A stretch of DNA of 40,283 nt from Ectocarpus siliculosus (Eukaryota; Sar; Phaeophyceae; Ectocarpales; Ectocarpaceae). The notes under the pieces were generated by a model, which was not told the origin of the DNA, ran no database searches, and saw nothing but the letters and a program-made list of their open reading frames with translations. The stretch is taken from NCBI GenBank assembly GCA_000310025.1, contig FN649730.1, forward strand, positions 1,161,675 through 1,201,957, given 5' to 3'. Of this stretch, positions 13,036 through 19,903 are shown one piece after another (within the stretch, counting starts at the first letter, position 1; every line of letters starts with the position of its first letter). The translations under genes were made by a program, and so were the position numbers.

Positions 13036-15314
13036 GCAACAACCAGGCCATCGGCAGCAGGAGAACAACAAGAACAACAACGACAACAGCAACAACCACA
13101 GCCAAGCCAATAGCAGCAGGAGCAGCAAGAACAGACACGACAACAAGAAGAAGACGAGAAGAAGATCAATAAACAAGAACAAGAAGAACAGTACAATAAC
13201 AATACCAAGAACAACAGATAATCAGGGAGGACAAGCAAGCCTTCTGTTTGGCCCTCGTGCCGCGGTTGGGAGAGAGACAACACCCTGCAGTGGAAACTGC
13301 ACCCGATACAGTCGTCCCTCGATTAAGGACACGCATGGTTCTCCGTTTCAGCAGGCGTCCTTAAGCCGGGGAAGTGCCCTTGAGGTTCATACCCATCCTT
13401 ATGTGGTACATTCTGCGAGCCAACATGCCTGTGAAAAAACAGTTGTCCTTAACCGGGGGTGTCCTAAAAATGGTGTCTTTAACCCAAGAATGACTGTACT
13501 CAAAAGTGCACTTTAGGTATCAGGACCCGAAACAAAGAACTCCACGAATGGACGCGAGCACGACCCGAAAAAGAGAAGCGGGAGAACAAGAAGGGGGTGC
13601 CACACGCGAAATTTGCACTTTACTGTGCCCCCCCCCGCGCGCCTCCGAACGAAAAAGAGGTAGGAATGCACAGTGCCGCTGAAGTAGGGGGGGGGAATAG
13701 GAAATACGTGTAAGCTACGGAGACAAGCTTGACGCATGGAACAGCTAGAAGAAGACCGTCGGTACTGGGGTATAAGAAGTGACCTAAGCAGGCGAAAGGT
13801 AGACAGGACAGGGAAAACCTTTTGAGCTACCGTTGCACTTTAGGACGGAGCGATTGGCCATCGCGATTGGCCCTGTGGGAACAATTCTCCGTCCTCTCGT
13901 GGCCAATAGTCAAACCGCTAAGGCATGCAAAAAATGAGGGTACCGAAAGAGGCGGATCGATGGTATCCCTCGGGACCGATCCTCAAAGCCCGCTTGCGTT
14001 CACAACCAACATTGTGCCAACACCGACAATGATTTCGGAAACATCTCGATCAGGGCCTGCCGTAGACGTATATCGGGCCCTTTCCGCACCCGCTTGGTTG
14101 TGGAGCAATCGAGCTTTGAAAGCTGGCCATGTCTCCGCCTCTTGCGGTACGCCCCCCCCCCCCGCCGCCGCCGCCGTCCAGGCAAACAAATCTCCGGGGG
14201 GTCTAAACTCGGACGTGGCATGCAGTAACTGATACCTTGTCGGATACCCGCTGAAGAAAAAACTGTGCTGCACACACAACAGGCCTTCTAGAGTTTACCC
14301 ACTCACAGAGAGAGGTACTTCGCGACAAGTCTGTCGAGCATGACACAAAAATCGATTGGGTAGCGTTTCTGTGATTGCAGAACATCTTCTATAACTAAAT
14401 ACGAAGTAACGAAGTCCACGGGTTCCACATTTGTCGTTGGGACGCAAAAGCGTCCTGGAAACATTCACCTCTTCGTCATCAGAATCTAAATCCTCGCCGC
14501 CCTCCTCCCAGCTCTGCTCATCCTCGCCCGCCGCCGGCTCGGTGCTGTGACCGCCGTCGTCGTAAGCCGAACCGGCACCACTTCCGCCGCTGCTTTGGGT
14601 TTCTACGTTGGAGTTGGCGCCGCGGTCAACGAGGAGGCCTCCGGAGACGGAAAGGCGCGGGTTCTTCGATGCCATCGAAGACCGATGGCCGCTATTGGTG
14701 TTGCTCGTGTCTCTATGGCTGTCTCTAGCGCCGCCGCTGCCGCTGGCTCCGCCCTCCCCTCCGCTCTCTCGCCCGTTACCGCCCGTCTGCTGGGCAAGGT
14801 TCGGATGAAACAGATGGGCATGAGATTTACTACATATCGCCACATAAAATACGCTGCGCGGGCTGCAGGAGGATGCGTGTGTTTGTTGTGTTTCATGTAG
14901 CATCAACCGCGCTAATTGGTTGTCGAACGAAAAGACTTGAGTCTCATGGCGGGACAAATAGCAGGAGCAGGCTTTCTAGTCACACGGTGTGTGTGCGCCA
15001 CTGCTGTATGTTGACACCGGCCACGCTAGCCGGATCACCAATGAGAGCACATTACGTCAGTCAGTCTTCGCGGGGAAAAAAAGCTAGACCTTCCAGCATT
15101 TGTCGTCAGGGTTGGGGACAACTTTCGAAGGTCATTTGATTCTAGTCGGTGCTGGGTGCCAAGTGAACTAAACAGTAACAAGCTACAGCAGTAATAGGGA
15201 TGACGACCACACGGACGGCCTCAACAGCCGTCTACAAGACAACAACAAAAAACACACGACACGGCAACAGCAAAACAGCAGCACCACAACTACCACCCAC
15301 ACTGCCACCACCGC

Positions 15315-15345
<31 letters not shown>

Positions 15346-17583
15346 AACAGCGGTAGCAGCAGGAGATGGCGAGAGTTCATTCACACTGAAAACTTCGCTA
15401 CAATCATGACCTCGACGCTACCACCTCCAGACGGAGCACCGTATTCTCGACGCAGCAGCACGTGTGCGGGAAGCCTTCATCCCCAGCACACCCATGAAAC
15501 ACAAGGCGCTGTCAAACTTTACACGCGAACTCCGTGTGTTTGAACCTCTTCTCTTGTTGGCATCGACGCGGCCACAAAGCTGGCCTAGAGAGAAGAACAC
15601 GCGTCCGTCGGCTACGGGTCTGTAAGTAGTACGAAGTCGTGTTTTTCTCGTTCACGTTCTTTTGTCGGCAACCCCTTCCGCACCTGTTGCTGCAACGCCA
15701 ATCGGAGCCGCTCCATCTGCCCGTGGATAGCGCCACCGGCGGAGCGCTCGCCCCCGTCCGTCCCAGCCCCATTGCCGCCGCCGCTGCTACCCGTACCCGC
15801 TGCCGCGCCCCCGTCCTTGGCGCTATTGCCGCCTGCTCTAGAGCTCGCCGAGTCCCAGCCCTCGGCACGCCTCCCCGCCGCCCCGTGATCCCCTCCTCCA
15901 CGGCCTCTTCGCCCCTTGCCCCGGCCTCCGCCATCGGCCGCCTGTTGCTCTGCCCCCTTGCCGCCGCCCTCTCCGCCCGCTGCCTCGCCGCCTTCCCCCG
16001 CGGGAGGCTTCAGGTAGGCCTTGGCGATCTCCTGCACGAGGTCGACGCCGAGCCAACCCCCCCTCAGCATGGCAGCGAGGTTGGTGCTGGATAGGGGTTC
16101 TGGGGGGCGGTCGCGGTGTAGGTCGGCGTTCCGGATGCGCCTTCTGCCTTCCCGAGGGGCTGCTGCTCGGGTTGGGTGGGGTGTGATACGGAACAAGGGA
16201 CGGGGTGGTCAGGGCGTGATACGGAACAGCGGGCGGGATGGGTAGGGTGTGATACAGAACACGGGGCGGGGTGGGTAGGTTGTGATACGGGACAAGGGAC
16301 GGCGTGGGTAGGGTGTGATACAGAACGAGGGACGGGGTGGGTAGGGTATGATACAGAACAATGGACGGGGTGGGTAGGGTGTGATACAGAACAATGGACG
16401 GGGTGGGTAGGGTGTCATACGAAACAAGGGACGGGGTGGTCAGGGTGTGATACGGAACAGGGGGTGGGGTGGTACATACAGGGTGTAATACAGAACAAGG
16501 GATGGGGTGGGTAGGGTGTGAAACGGGACAAGGGACGTCGTGGGTAGGGTGTCATGGGGAACAAGAGCTGTTCGGGGACAGGGTGGGTAGGGTGTGATAC
16601 GGAACAAGGGTCGGTTCGAACGGTACTTTTGGGATTAGCTGGAATGGGAAGCGGGCGGCAAAGTGGTAGGGCCACTTCTCCTCTCTCTCGACACAGCAGT
16701 TGTCCGCGGCGTGCAGACAGAAACGTAGACTCCTGCGGGAGGGATTTGTACACACACGTTAAACAGAGAACGTTGGAAGTGACACGACGCACACTAATAT
16801 GGCGTGTTAATCCTTCTGTTCTTGGGGGAAACACGCAGAACAGTATTATAGTGACTTCGCGAACGTCCGTTCGAAATCCATCGAGTTAATTGAAGATTAC
16901 AGAGAGGGAGCTGCACCAGAAGATGATCGTATGTGTACGTCTGTAGAGGGCAGTACAGTAGTCTGGGAGAAAGAGAGTGACGCCTACGGCTTGCGAGCAC
17001 CCGAGAACAAGCAATGCAACGGGCGCAATAATCCGTACATGGCCATCCGCACACGTAGCAGGTCAACAACCACACGACCCGAGTGCGCTTGTTGTGTACC
17101 GATAGGGAGGCAATGGTACACCTGTGCGACCGACACAGAGGCTACTTAACTTTCGATTCGATACAACGTAAGTTTCGATACGTTTGTTTGTTGAGATGAA
17201 CCAAGCTTGATTGAACCACCGTTGAAGCCAGTGAAAACAACGAAAAATTTCGCTCGGAGCGGAAAGCGAGACGGCGAAGGAGACAAAAGGAGTGCCATGA
17301 TGGACCCTACCAAAAGGAGTGCCACTGCCGCACTCTGTTTTGCTTTCGCTTGGCATGTGACTACAAGCTCCGTTGCCCTCTACCCTTTGTCGAAATCACG
17401 CCGCTCCGAGCTCTGATGTTTCGACGGCATACGAGGTAAACGATACTTTTTCGTACCTTTTGTCCACGACGAAGCCATTGGCGGTGCCCTAGATCCAACG
17501 ATGGTAGGCTTCTCCCCCACTACCGCTGCAGCTGGGGCCCGTGATAAGAGCACCGCGCCCGCGAGAGACACAGCTGCCTTCAT
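99..17583 (-). CDS. FtsH-family AAA+ zinc metalloprotease, 16 exons, 3' end missing
   Basis: Membrane-linked ATP-dependent proteases of this family unfold and degrade proteins in mitochondria or plastids. Exons in transcript order (high to low coordinate): 17583-17457, 16099-15684, 14789-14469, 12483-12355, 10850-10683, 9692-9594, 8934-8844, 7768-7687, 7150-7040, 6317-6194, 5627-5580, 4225-4157, 3241-3041, 2183-2034, 631-505, 276-99. Phases agree at every junction, giving 813 residues plus 2 nt before the left edge. Visible motifs: Walker A GPPGTGKT (446-453), pore-loop YVG (479-481), Walker B IIYIDEID (501-508), sensor Asn554, arginine-finger region RSGRFD (565-570), zinc motif HEAGH (725-729), third-ligand Asp800. 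VDFLxDPxxYxSLG near Walker A recalls mitochondrial i-AAA (Yme1), while the protease part recalls m-AAA (Afg3), so the subtype is open. Odd points are long Gly/Ser/acidic insertions (about 77-310 and 600-645), no obvious pair of membrane helices, and one GC-AG intron. Identity is sure; exons 1-3 are less so. Confidence 0.93.
395..455 (-). pseudogene. Degenerate duplicate of the start of FtsH exon 16
   Basis: About 60 bp repeat the acceptor and first codons of exon 16: GTGCAG|GG, then [12 protein letters not shown] in the same frame. The similarity then fades and no good donor follows. It lies inside the preceding intron, so it is either a decoy or a little-used alternative exon. Confidence 0.75.
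505..631 (-). CDS. FtsH exon 15: zinc-protease active site
   Basis: Acceptor GACTCTCTCAG, phase 0 to 1. It encodes [20 protein letters not shown] and ends [11 protein letters not shown] plus one base. HEAGH supplies two zinc ligands and the catalytic Glu. The donor that preserves frame and homology is CTAG|GCGAGC, a GC donor. Confidence 0.92.
632..1330. repeat. Repeated copies of the FtsH exon 15 acceptor
   Basis: The sequence around the real acceptor (620-665) recurs at about 738-775, 1030-1065 and 1185-1215. On the minus strand each copy reads as a pyrimidine tract, (C/G)TC(C/T)(C/T)CAG or similar, followed by GAAG. A fourth fragment without the acceptor lies near 685-715. A small inverted-repeat element occupies 790-1018. 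Confidence 0.75.
790..1018. mobile_element. MITE-like inverted-repeat element
   Basis: The left end (taccgtaggttgcatg, then accccctgcaccgattttca) and the reverse complement of the right end match over about 60 bp. The inside has no coding capacity. Related pieces with the motif TTTCAAAGCTCGATTACTCC occur near 11850-12010, 13970-14125 and 22775-22940, so this is a dispersed family. Confidence 0.7.
1655..2012. repeat. 85-bp tandem repeat, four near-identical copies
   Basis: The marker ccagccagca starts at 1731, 1816, 1901 and 1986, an exact 85-bp period, with more diverged copies back to about 1525. The array fills the donor-proximal end of the intron and stops about 20 bp from the donor of FtsH exon 14. 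Confidence 0.93.
2034..2183 (-). CDS. FtsH exon 14: lid helices
   Basis: Acceptor GTGCTGATCAG, donor GACAGG|GTGAGT, phase 0, 50 codons. [14 protein letters not shown] matches the family LTPGxSGADxANxxNEAA signature, and the exon ends HGLEKPDR. The acceptor plus exon start recurs twice more in the upstream intron. Confidence 0.92.
2160..2560. repeat. Three copies of the FtsH exon 14 acceptor region
   Basis: The real acceptor lies at 2160-2215. A second copy lies at about 2440-2500 and a third at about 2520-2560. The third still reads CACCAG|ATG and encodes MTPFVTGAI, matching the exon start MTPYMTGAD. An ACAACG-rich simple repeat fills the space between (2340-2435). Confidence 0.8.
3041..3241 (-). 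CDS. FtsH exon 13: AAA lid with low-complexity insertion
   Basis: Acceptor CTGTTCGCAG, donor GCGGAT|GTGAGA, phase 0, 67 codons. The conserved ends (LSDE and DDIAKELAD) are separated by about 50 residues of Ser/Asn, Gly/Arg and eight consecutive Ala. Family members have only a few residues here. The Ala run comes from a GCC/GCG trinucleotide repeat at 3110-3135. Confidence 0.85.
3266..3799. mobile_element. Non-autonomous pogo/Tigger-like element (534 bp)
   Basis: It begins CAGTCGTCCCTCAGGTAAGG and ends in the inverted form GAGGGACGACTG. A TA flanks the left end; the right flank is CA, probably a mutated TA. The CAGTCGTCCCTCG-TTAA terminus and TA target are typical of pogo-type MITEs. It lies in the intron before FtsH exon 13, with no transposase inside. 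Confidence 0.72.
3885..4150. repeat. ~130-bp tandem duplication at the donor side of FtsH exon 12
   Basis: Two copies run from a 'ttntanaagctgcgaa' segment through 'ggcgccccgcgaaa' to 'cgttc(t/g)gcagcagcag'. The second copy ends in the intron bases directly downstream of the exon 12 donor. Confidence 0.8.
4157..4225 (-). CDS. FtsH exon 12
   Basis: Acceptor CTTGTGCAAG, donor CTCAAG|GTCAGA, phase 0, 23 codons containing [20 protein letters not shown]. This is the family's VxxDxPDxxGRxxIFxxHLxxLK segment at the AAA lid. Confidence 0.9.
4960..5310. repeat. Tandem duplication, ~178-bp unit
   Basis: Two copies (about 4960-5137 and 5138-5310) share the perfect block ccacgcgtcctcgagaggac and flanking text. 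Diverged single copies occur near 13850-13940 (inverted), 21545-21620, 26150-26220 and 26770-26810, so the unit belongs to a dispersed family. Confidence 0.85.
5580..5627 (-). CDS. FtsH exon 11: 48-nt micro-exon with arginine fingers
   Basis: Acceptor TTTTTCCAG, donor ATGCAG|GTATGC, phase 0, 16 codons: [16 protein letters not shown]. It matches the second region of homology (usual form xLDxALLRPGRFDR). Both finger arginines are kept. The usual Pro is Ser and the last Arg is Met. Confidence 0.9.
5828..6180. repeat. ~68-bp tandem repeat, five copies in alternating types
   Basis: Units start 'agaacccc/tagcctcg' and contain 'gttct-aa-tgcgggcg'. Two subtypes alternate, so the higher-order unit is about 137 bp. 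The array ends about 15 bp from the donor of FtsH exon 10. Confidence 0.88.
6194..6317 (-). CDS. FtsH exon 10: sensor region
   Basis: Phase 2 to 0, donor CGGAAG|GTGAAC. It encodes [17 protein letters not shown] and VVMASTNRK, the sensor-1 region. No AG lies directly beside the C13 tract at 6339-6351. The phase-compatible acceptor is GGCAACAG, about 20 nt further downstream. Confidence 0.9.
6860..6950. repeat. Dispersed repeat with CTATATAGTC core
   Basis: Contains aacaggtgctcagtcaagaa and ends gtcgccgtgggggta. A longer copy with five internal repeats lies at 10915-11150, and related sequence at 5735-5830 and 25590-25750. In those copies it is joined to the agaaccccagcctcgg unit, so both are parts of one family. 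Confidence 0.75.
7040..7150 (-). CDS. FtsH exon 9: pore loop and Walker B
   Basis: Acceptor GTGGCGCAG, donor AGGGG|GTGAGC, phase 2 to 2. It encodes [18 protein letters not shown] and the Walker [12 protein letters not shown] is the aromatic-hydrophobic-Gly substrate-translocation loop. Confidence 0.94.
7687..7768 (-). CDS. FtsH exon 8: post-Walker A
   Basis: Acceptor GTTGTGCAG, donor GGAGT|GTGAGT, phase 1 to 2. It encodes [20 protein letters not shown], then GSEFNG. The ORF is too short to stand out alone, but phase and homology fix both ends. Confidence 0.93.
7750..7900. repeat. Duplicated acceptor of FtsH exon 8
   Basis: The real junction at 7750-7800 is repeated at 7848-7900. Both contain caatcagagtt and ttttgcctgcacaacaa. 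The intronic copy has about 13 extra bases inside the exon-like part. Confidence 0.8.
8406..8843. mobile_element. Terminal-inverted-repeat element abutting a splice donor
   Basis: The two ends form ~90-bp imperfect inverted repeats with the core ATGCAATCGG...GGGTTAGGGT...CCCCTCCCTG. The right terminus reads TTAGTAAACGTGCTGGG on the minus strand and begins one or two bases inside the donor GTTAGT of FtsH exon 7. Related copies lie at 9912-10010, 12062-12332 and 25190-25378. Confidence 0.75.
8844..8934 (-). CDS. FtsH exon 7: Walker A
   Basis: Acceptor TCGTGCGCCCAG, donor GGCACAG|GTTAGT, ending in phase 1 inside the Gly codon of GPPGTG. It encodes [15 protein letters not shown] and the P-loop. 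The donor is immediately followed by the terminus of a dispersed repeat element. Confidence 0.94.
9040..9505. repeat. Degenerate ~40-45-bp minisatellite
   Basis: Variations on 'cgatcttccgccatcacggt' and 'tgcgatccttacgac' repeat about ten times in the intron between FtsH exons 6 and 7. Confidence 0.75.
9594..9692 (-). CDS. FtsH exon 6: start of AAA+ domain
   Basis: Acceptor GATTCCTCAG, donor AAGCAG|GTACGC, phase 0, 33 codons. It encodes the FtsH signature [18 protein letters not shown] that opens the AAA+ module. The acceptor lies against a (CAA)n tract (TTG on this strand) and is duplicated about 125 bp upstream. Confidence 0.92.
9671..9840. repeat. Duplicated exon 6 acceptor with (CAA)n tracts
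   Basis: Exon start and acceptor (gttcacacaggcctggatct, then gaggaa) recur at 9797-9830 with one change in the core. Each copy is followed by a CAA tract, long at 9702-9752 and short at 9824-9842. Confidence 0.85.
9912..10010. mobile_element. Partial copy of the TIR element, cut by an assembly gap
   Basis: It carries gggggtacgcagaccctacc and ends caacatgtttactag, as in the element at 8406-8843 and the one at 25190-25378. The adjacent gap hides whatever follows. Confidence 0.65.
10011..10124. other. Assembly gap (114 N)
   Basis: A run of N within the intron between FtsH exons 5 and 6. An undetected short exon could lie here. Confidence 0.99.
10338..10560. repeat. (CAA)n microsatellite and degenerate continuation
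   Basis: Nearly pure AAC/CAA triplets to about 10440, then interrupted CAACA-rich sequence. It creates spurious poly-Asn, poly-Thr and poly-Val ORFs. Confidence 0.95.
10683..10850 (-). CDS. FtsH exon 5: pre-AAA segment
   Basis: Acceptor TGTGTAGCAG, donor GTGCTC|GTAAGT (perfect consensus), phase 0 at both ends, 56 codons. Its C-terminal half ([20 protein letters not shown]) is only moderately hydrophobic. It might be a weak membrane segment or an amphipathic helix. Confidence 0.8.
12062..12332. mobile_element. Long palindrome (foldback) of the TIR-element family
   Basis: Arms of about 125 bp (12062-12189 and 12205-12332) surround a ~15-bp centre, accccgattgcaata. Each arm contains tgcaatcggggat and gggttcgggtttaggaat, and extends to atgcccgt. 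The right arm ends about 22 bp from the donor of FtsH exon 4. Confidence 0.9.
12355..12483 (-). CDS. FtsH exon 4: acidic/Ala-rich helical segment
   Basis: Acceptor TTTTTTACCGCAG, donor GAGACG|GTGAGA, phase 0 at both ends, 43 codons. The Glu/Asp tract and the following Ala/Arg-rich run suggest a charged helix or coiled coil. The acceptor with its adjacent exon start recurs three more times upstream in the intron. Confidence 0.75.
12466..12745. repeat. Four tandem copies of the FtsH exon 4 acceptor
   Basis: The real junction (12466-12495) is followed by copies at about 12536-12570, 12617-12660 and 12702-12740. On the minus strand they read T-tract, CCGCAG or CCACAG, then TTTTTCGAA-like exon start and CCGGCGG-like sequence. 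The last copy has lost the AG (CGCTG). Confidence 0.85.
12955..13215. repeat. (CAA)n microsatellite, ~27 units, with imperfect tail
   Basis: Pure ACA/CAA from about 12957 to 13035, then AACAGC/AAGAAC-rich sequence to about 13215. The 396-residue plus-strand ORF across it reads poly-Gln and is not considered coding. Confidence 0.95.
13309..13496. mobile_element. pogo-like MITE, 188 bp, with TA duplication
   Basis: It starts CAGTCGTCCCTCGATTAAGG and ends in the inverted GTCTTTAACCCAAGAATGAC-TG. Perfect TA dinucleotides flank both ends (13307-13308 and 13497-13498). It shares termini with the 534-bp element at 3266-3799. Confidence 0.82.
14469..14789 (-). CDS. FtsH exon 3: Gly/Ser- and Asp/Glu-rich linker
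   Basis: Acceptor CCTTGCCCAG, donor GAAGAG|GTGAAT, phase 0 at both ends, 107 codons. The encoded protein is almost wholly disordered: Gly/Ser-rich, ending in an acidic DLDSDDEE tract. An acceptor three bases further in (CAGCAG) is equally possible and would remove one Gln. Confidence 0.65.
15313..15345. repeat. (CAA)n microsatellite
   Basis: About eleven CAA/ACA triplets in the intron between FtsH exons 2 and 3. Flanking sequence is generally AAC-rich. Confidence 0.9.
15684..16099 (-). CDS. FtsH exon 2: N-terminal conserved segment plus low-complexity linker
   Basis: Acceptor GCCCCCCAG, donor CAACAG|GTGCGG, phase 1 to 0. It opens with a non-repetitive segment containing [20 protein letters not shown], which looks like real folded protein. 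A Gly/Ala/Arg-rich disordered stretch of roughly 90 residues follows, then [13 protein letters not shown] content is very high. Confidence 0.7.
16171..16620. repeat. 33-bp minisatellite, about 13 copies
   Basis: The unit is gggtgtgatacagaacaagg plus gacggggtgggta, with period 33. Because 33 is divisible by three, open frames read through it in several registers (for example an 11-residue [11 protein letters not shown] repeat). It lies in the intron between FtsH exons 1 and 2. Confidence 0.93.
17457..17583 (-). CDS. FtsH exon 1: putative organelle presequence
   Basis: Residues 1-42, beginning [20 protein letters not shown]. The stretch is Ala/Leu/Ser-rich with Lys and Arg and no acidic residue before position 24, as expected for a mitochondrial or plastid transit sequence. 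It ends AAAAG|GTACGA in phase 1, which matches the phase-1 acceptor of exon 2. The assignment rests on phase agreement and composition only. A different first exon is possible. Confidence 0.45.
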
Positions 17584-19903
17584 GATGTTGCCGCCGCTGC
17601 TCTCTTGGAAGTGGAGAGAACACGTGTGTCCCTGCCTTTTCGGCAAGAAGGGTTCAGTATCAGAGCGCTCTCCAGACCGTCGGCTTCGACCAGCAACAGG
17701 GAGACAGACTAACAATTTATTACTCTCTCGGTCCCGTGTGTAGTCGGTGTTGATCCTTTGCTTGCGTCAGGGTGTGTAAGAGCTGGTCTGGTGTGCACGG
17801 TCGCTGGCTTGATGCGTGTGTCGGGGTCTTCGCGAAAGGCGGGACCCCCCAATCTTCCATTTGGCGGCACCCCTCTGAGAGCTCTGAGCTGAGTGATGGC
17901 CTTGCTCCCGCGAACGTCGGCACACACACAGGCTATCGAAACTACGGACCGGCGAAAGCAAGGTGAGTGGGTAAGTTGATCACTCATGTAGGGAGCTATT
18001 CCCGGGAGTAGCGTGGTGTGGTGCTGAGAGCGAGTTGCATGGCCTTTTTGAGACCCTCTGCGGGTTCGTCAGCGGTTTCTTCGTGGCGCAAGCCACACTC
18101 CCCGCCGGAGTACTTTTGGCAATGCGCAGAGCTTGGGCGCGACCTCTCCTTCTCCCGAAGGCGAGGGAGCGGCGTTGACGCCCTTGAAGCAAGAGGAAGG
18201 AGCAGGTGGTTGGCGGTGTTGATGTGCAGTGTCGAAACCGTCCAGATTTGCTCACACATGTATCGGGTGTATCACCTCCGTCGTATGCATACTCCATCGC
18301 AGTTATTCCATGTGTACACCAACAGGACATGTGTTCGTAGGCCGCGCTTGCACAGCTACCAATTCATACCTACATGGGGAGACAAACACACCCAATCGAA
18401 GAAAGGAAGGCCCGGCTCTGACCTACAAGCAAAGCGAGATGTTGTTCACACGTCCTCGGAAATCAGTCATAGTTTGCTTACCGCCCACAACATCATAAAA
18501 AAAAAACATAAGCCTCCTCGCACGTAGGCTATTGTACACTCGTCCTGTTGGGAGGAGCGGCGGGATATACATACTGCTGTAGGTGGTAAACCGGAAGGAC
18601 TTGATCGTTCGATTGGCTTATGTTGTTTTGGCTGTTGGTTTTTGTGGAAAAAACGCACACGATTTTTAGTGAGTGGTTTCGGGGAATCGTTTTTTTTTGT
18701 AATTTTGGTGTCGGCAGAGTTTTGTTGAGCCTGTTACCGCAGGGGAGATGTCCCTATATGCTGTCTGGGAAACCGTAGACACAGGTACTTTCTGACGCTA
18801 TGAATTCATTGCTAATCTGTCTCAGACTCTTTTCTATGATAGAGATGGATTCGTTGTGTCATATTAAGAAAAAAAAAAAAAAATGCTGGGCGTCGCAATC
18901 TGTCGCTCGATCAACACCTCTTCACCTCTGCTGTGTAGAACCTGTTGTACTACAATGTAGGATCGCTCTTTTGCATCTCGGATCCCGGAGCATGTTCTCA
19001 ACGGCTGCAACCACACCTCGCAAAGGCAGGTGTATCTGCATATTGACCTGGCCATTTGCGTGGGGCAAGTGCGGACAGTAGAAGGTACTGAGTGGAGACC
19101 GGAACGGTTTTTACTGTGAAGACAACGACAGCGACAACAACGACGCGTAAGCGGCCACTTTGCTATCGCTGGTTCTGCCCGCAGACAAATAACAACACAG
19201 CCAACCGCATCCGGTTCGTGTAGGCAACGGCAAGCTCCTCCCCCGTATTGTCGCGTCGGAGGCACCGAGTGTGATGCTAGACGCAGTGGTAATTTAGTCG
19301 GAGTAGTGGCGGCCAGCAGCAGCGGGACTTCCTCATCACCCGAGCCGGCCACCGACGCTCTGGAGAACGGGTAGGTGCGAATGGTCTTCGTCTACCATCT
19401 TCCTTTCGTGACGCCGATTTCACGATTCTCTGCTGGAAACCATGCTGTCAGTGTTCGTCGTAACGAACACCAGCAGCATGACATCCAGCAATGAATGGTG
19501 AAATCGGCGTCACGATGCGAAAGATGGCAGGGCCGTTCGCACCTATGTACGCGTTCTCTAGAACGCTGGTGGCCGCTGCGGGTGATGAGGATCTCTCCAC
19601 CGCTGCTGCTGGAGGTGCCGCGGCTACCTCATCAGCTGCGGCCACCTTAGCAGCTGCCACTACTCCGACTTCACTAGACGTCCAGCATCAAACTCACGTG
19701 TCTTCGTCTGCACGTGGAAGATGAGCTTGCCGTTGCCTAAGGCACTACTGTGTACCGATATACTCCCTCCTGACCAAAAACCTGCTATGTACCGTTAGCA
19801 CTCCCTCCTGGCCAACGATTTATTTCTTCCACTGCGAAACATATTCGCTCTGCGACAAACGACGCAGGCGCGCGCGGGACGTGTAACGGAGTAGTCAGCA
19901 AGC
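17584..19903. other. Divergent intergenic region between the FtsH and Qcr9-like genes
   Basis: It should hold both promoters. The right third carries the foldback element. At 17980-18260 both strands have open frames with protein-like composition, and a plus-strand frame at 17772-17960 ends in a perfect donor (AAG|GTGAGT). I could not link these to a gene. A repeat at 18770-18885 resembles one at 2880-3030. Confidence 0.6.
19220..19740. mobile_element. Foldback element with ~255-bp inverted arms
   Basis: The arms start at taggcaacggcaagctc (19221) and end at the complementary gagcttgccgttgcctaa (19740). They meet near the perfect palindrome gttcgtcgtaacgaac. Arm-to-arm matches include gtgacgccgatttcac and agtcggagtagtggc. 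Length differences in Ala-rich coding-like tracts distinguish the arms. It lies about 165 bp upstream of the Qcr9-like start codon. Confidence 0.85.

Noticed and set aside
12326-13516. 396-residue plus-strand ORF with a poly-Gln run
   Set aside because: It runs antisense over FtsH exon 4 and through duplicated acceptors and a (CAA)n tract. The long frame is produced by triplet-repeat sequence, not by coding constraint.
16176-16514. 112-residue [11 protein letters not shown] repeat protein
   Set aside because: The 33-bp minisatellite keeps several frames open on both strands. There are no flanking domains, start context or splice support.
16171-16620. CRISPR-like array
   Set aside because: Units are directly adjacent without spacers, and the genome is eukaryotic.
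17281-17416. Plus-strand signal-peptide-like frame beginning [18 protein letters not shown]
   Set aside because: It ends in a stop after about 40 residues with no donor in frame, and lies in the first intron of the FtsH gene.
18018-18527. 169-residue plus-strand ORF
   Set aside because: No recognisable domain, and the overlapping minus-strand frame has better protein-like composition. Recorded only as an ambiguous segment.
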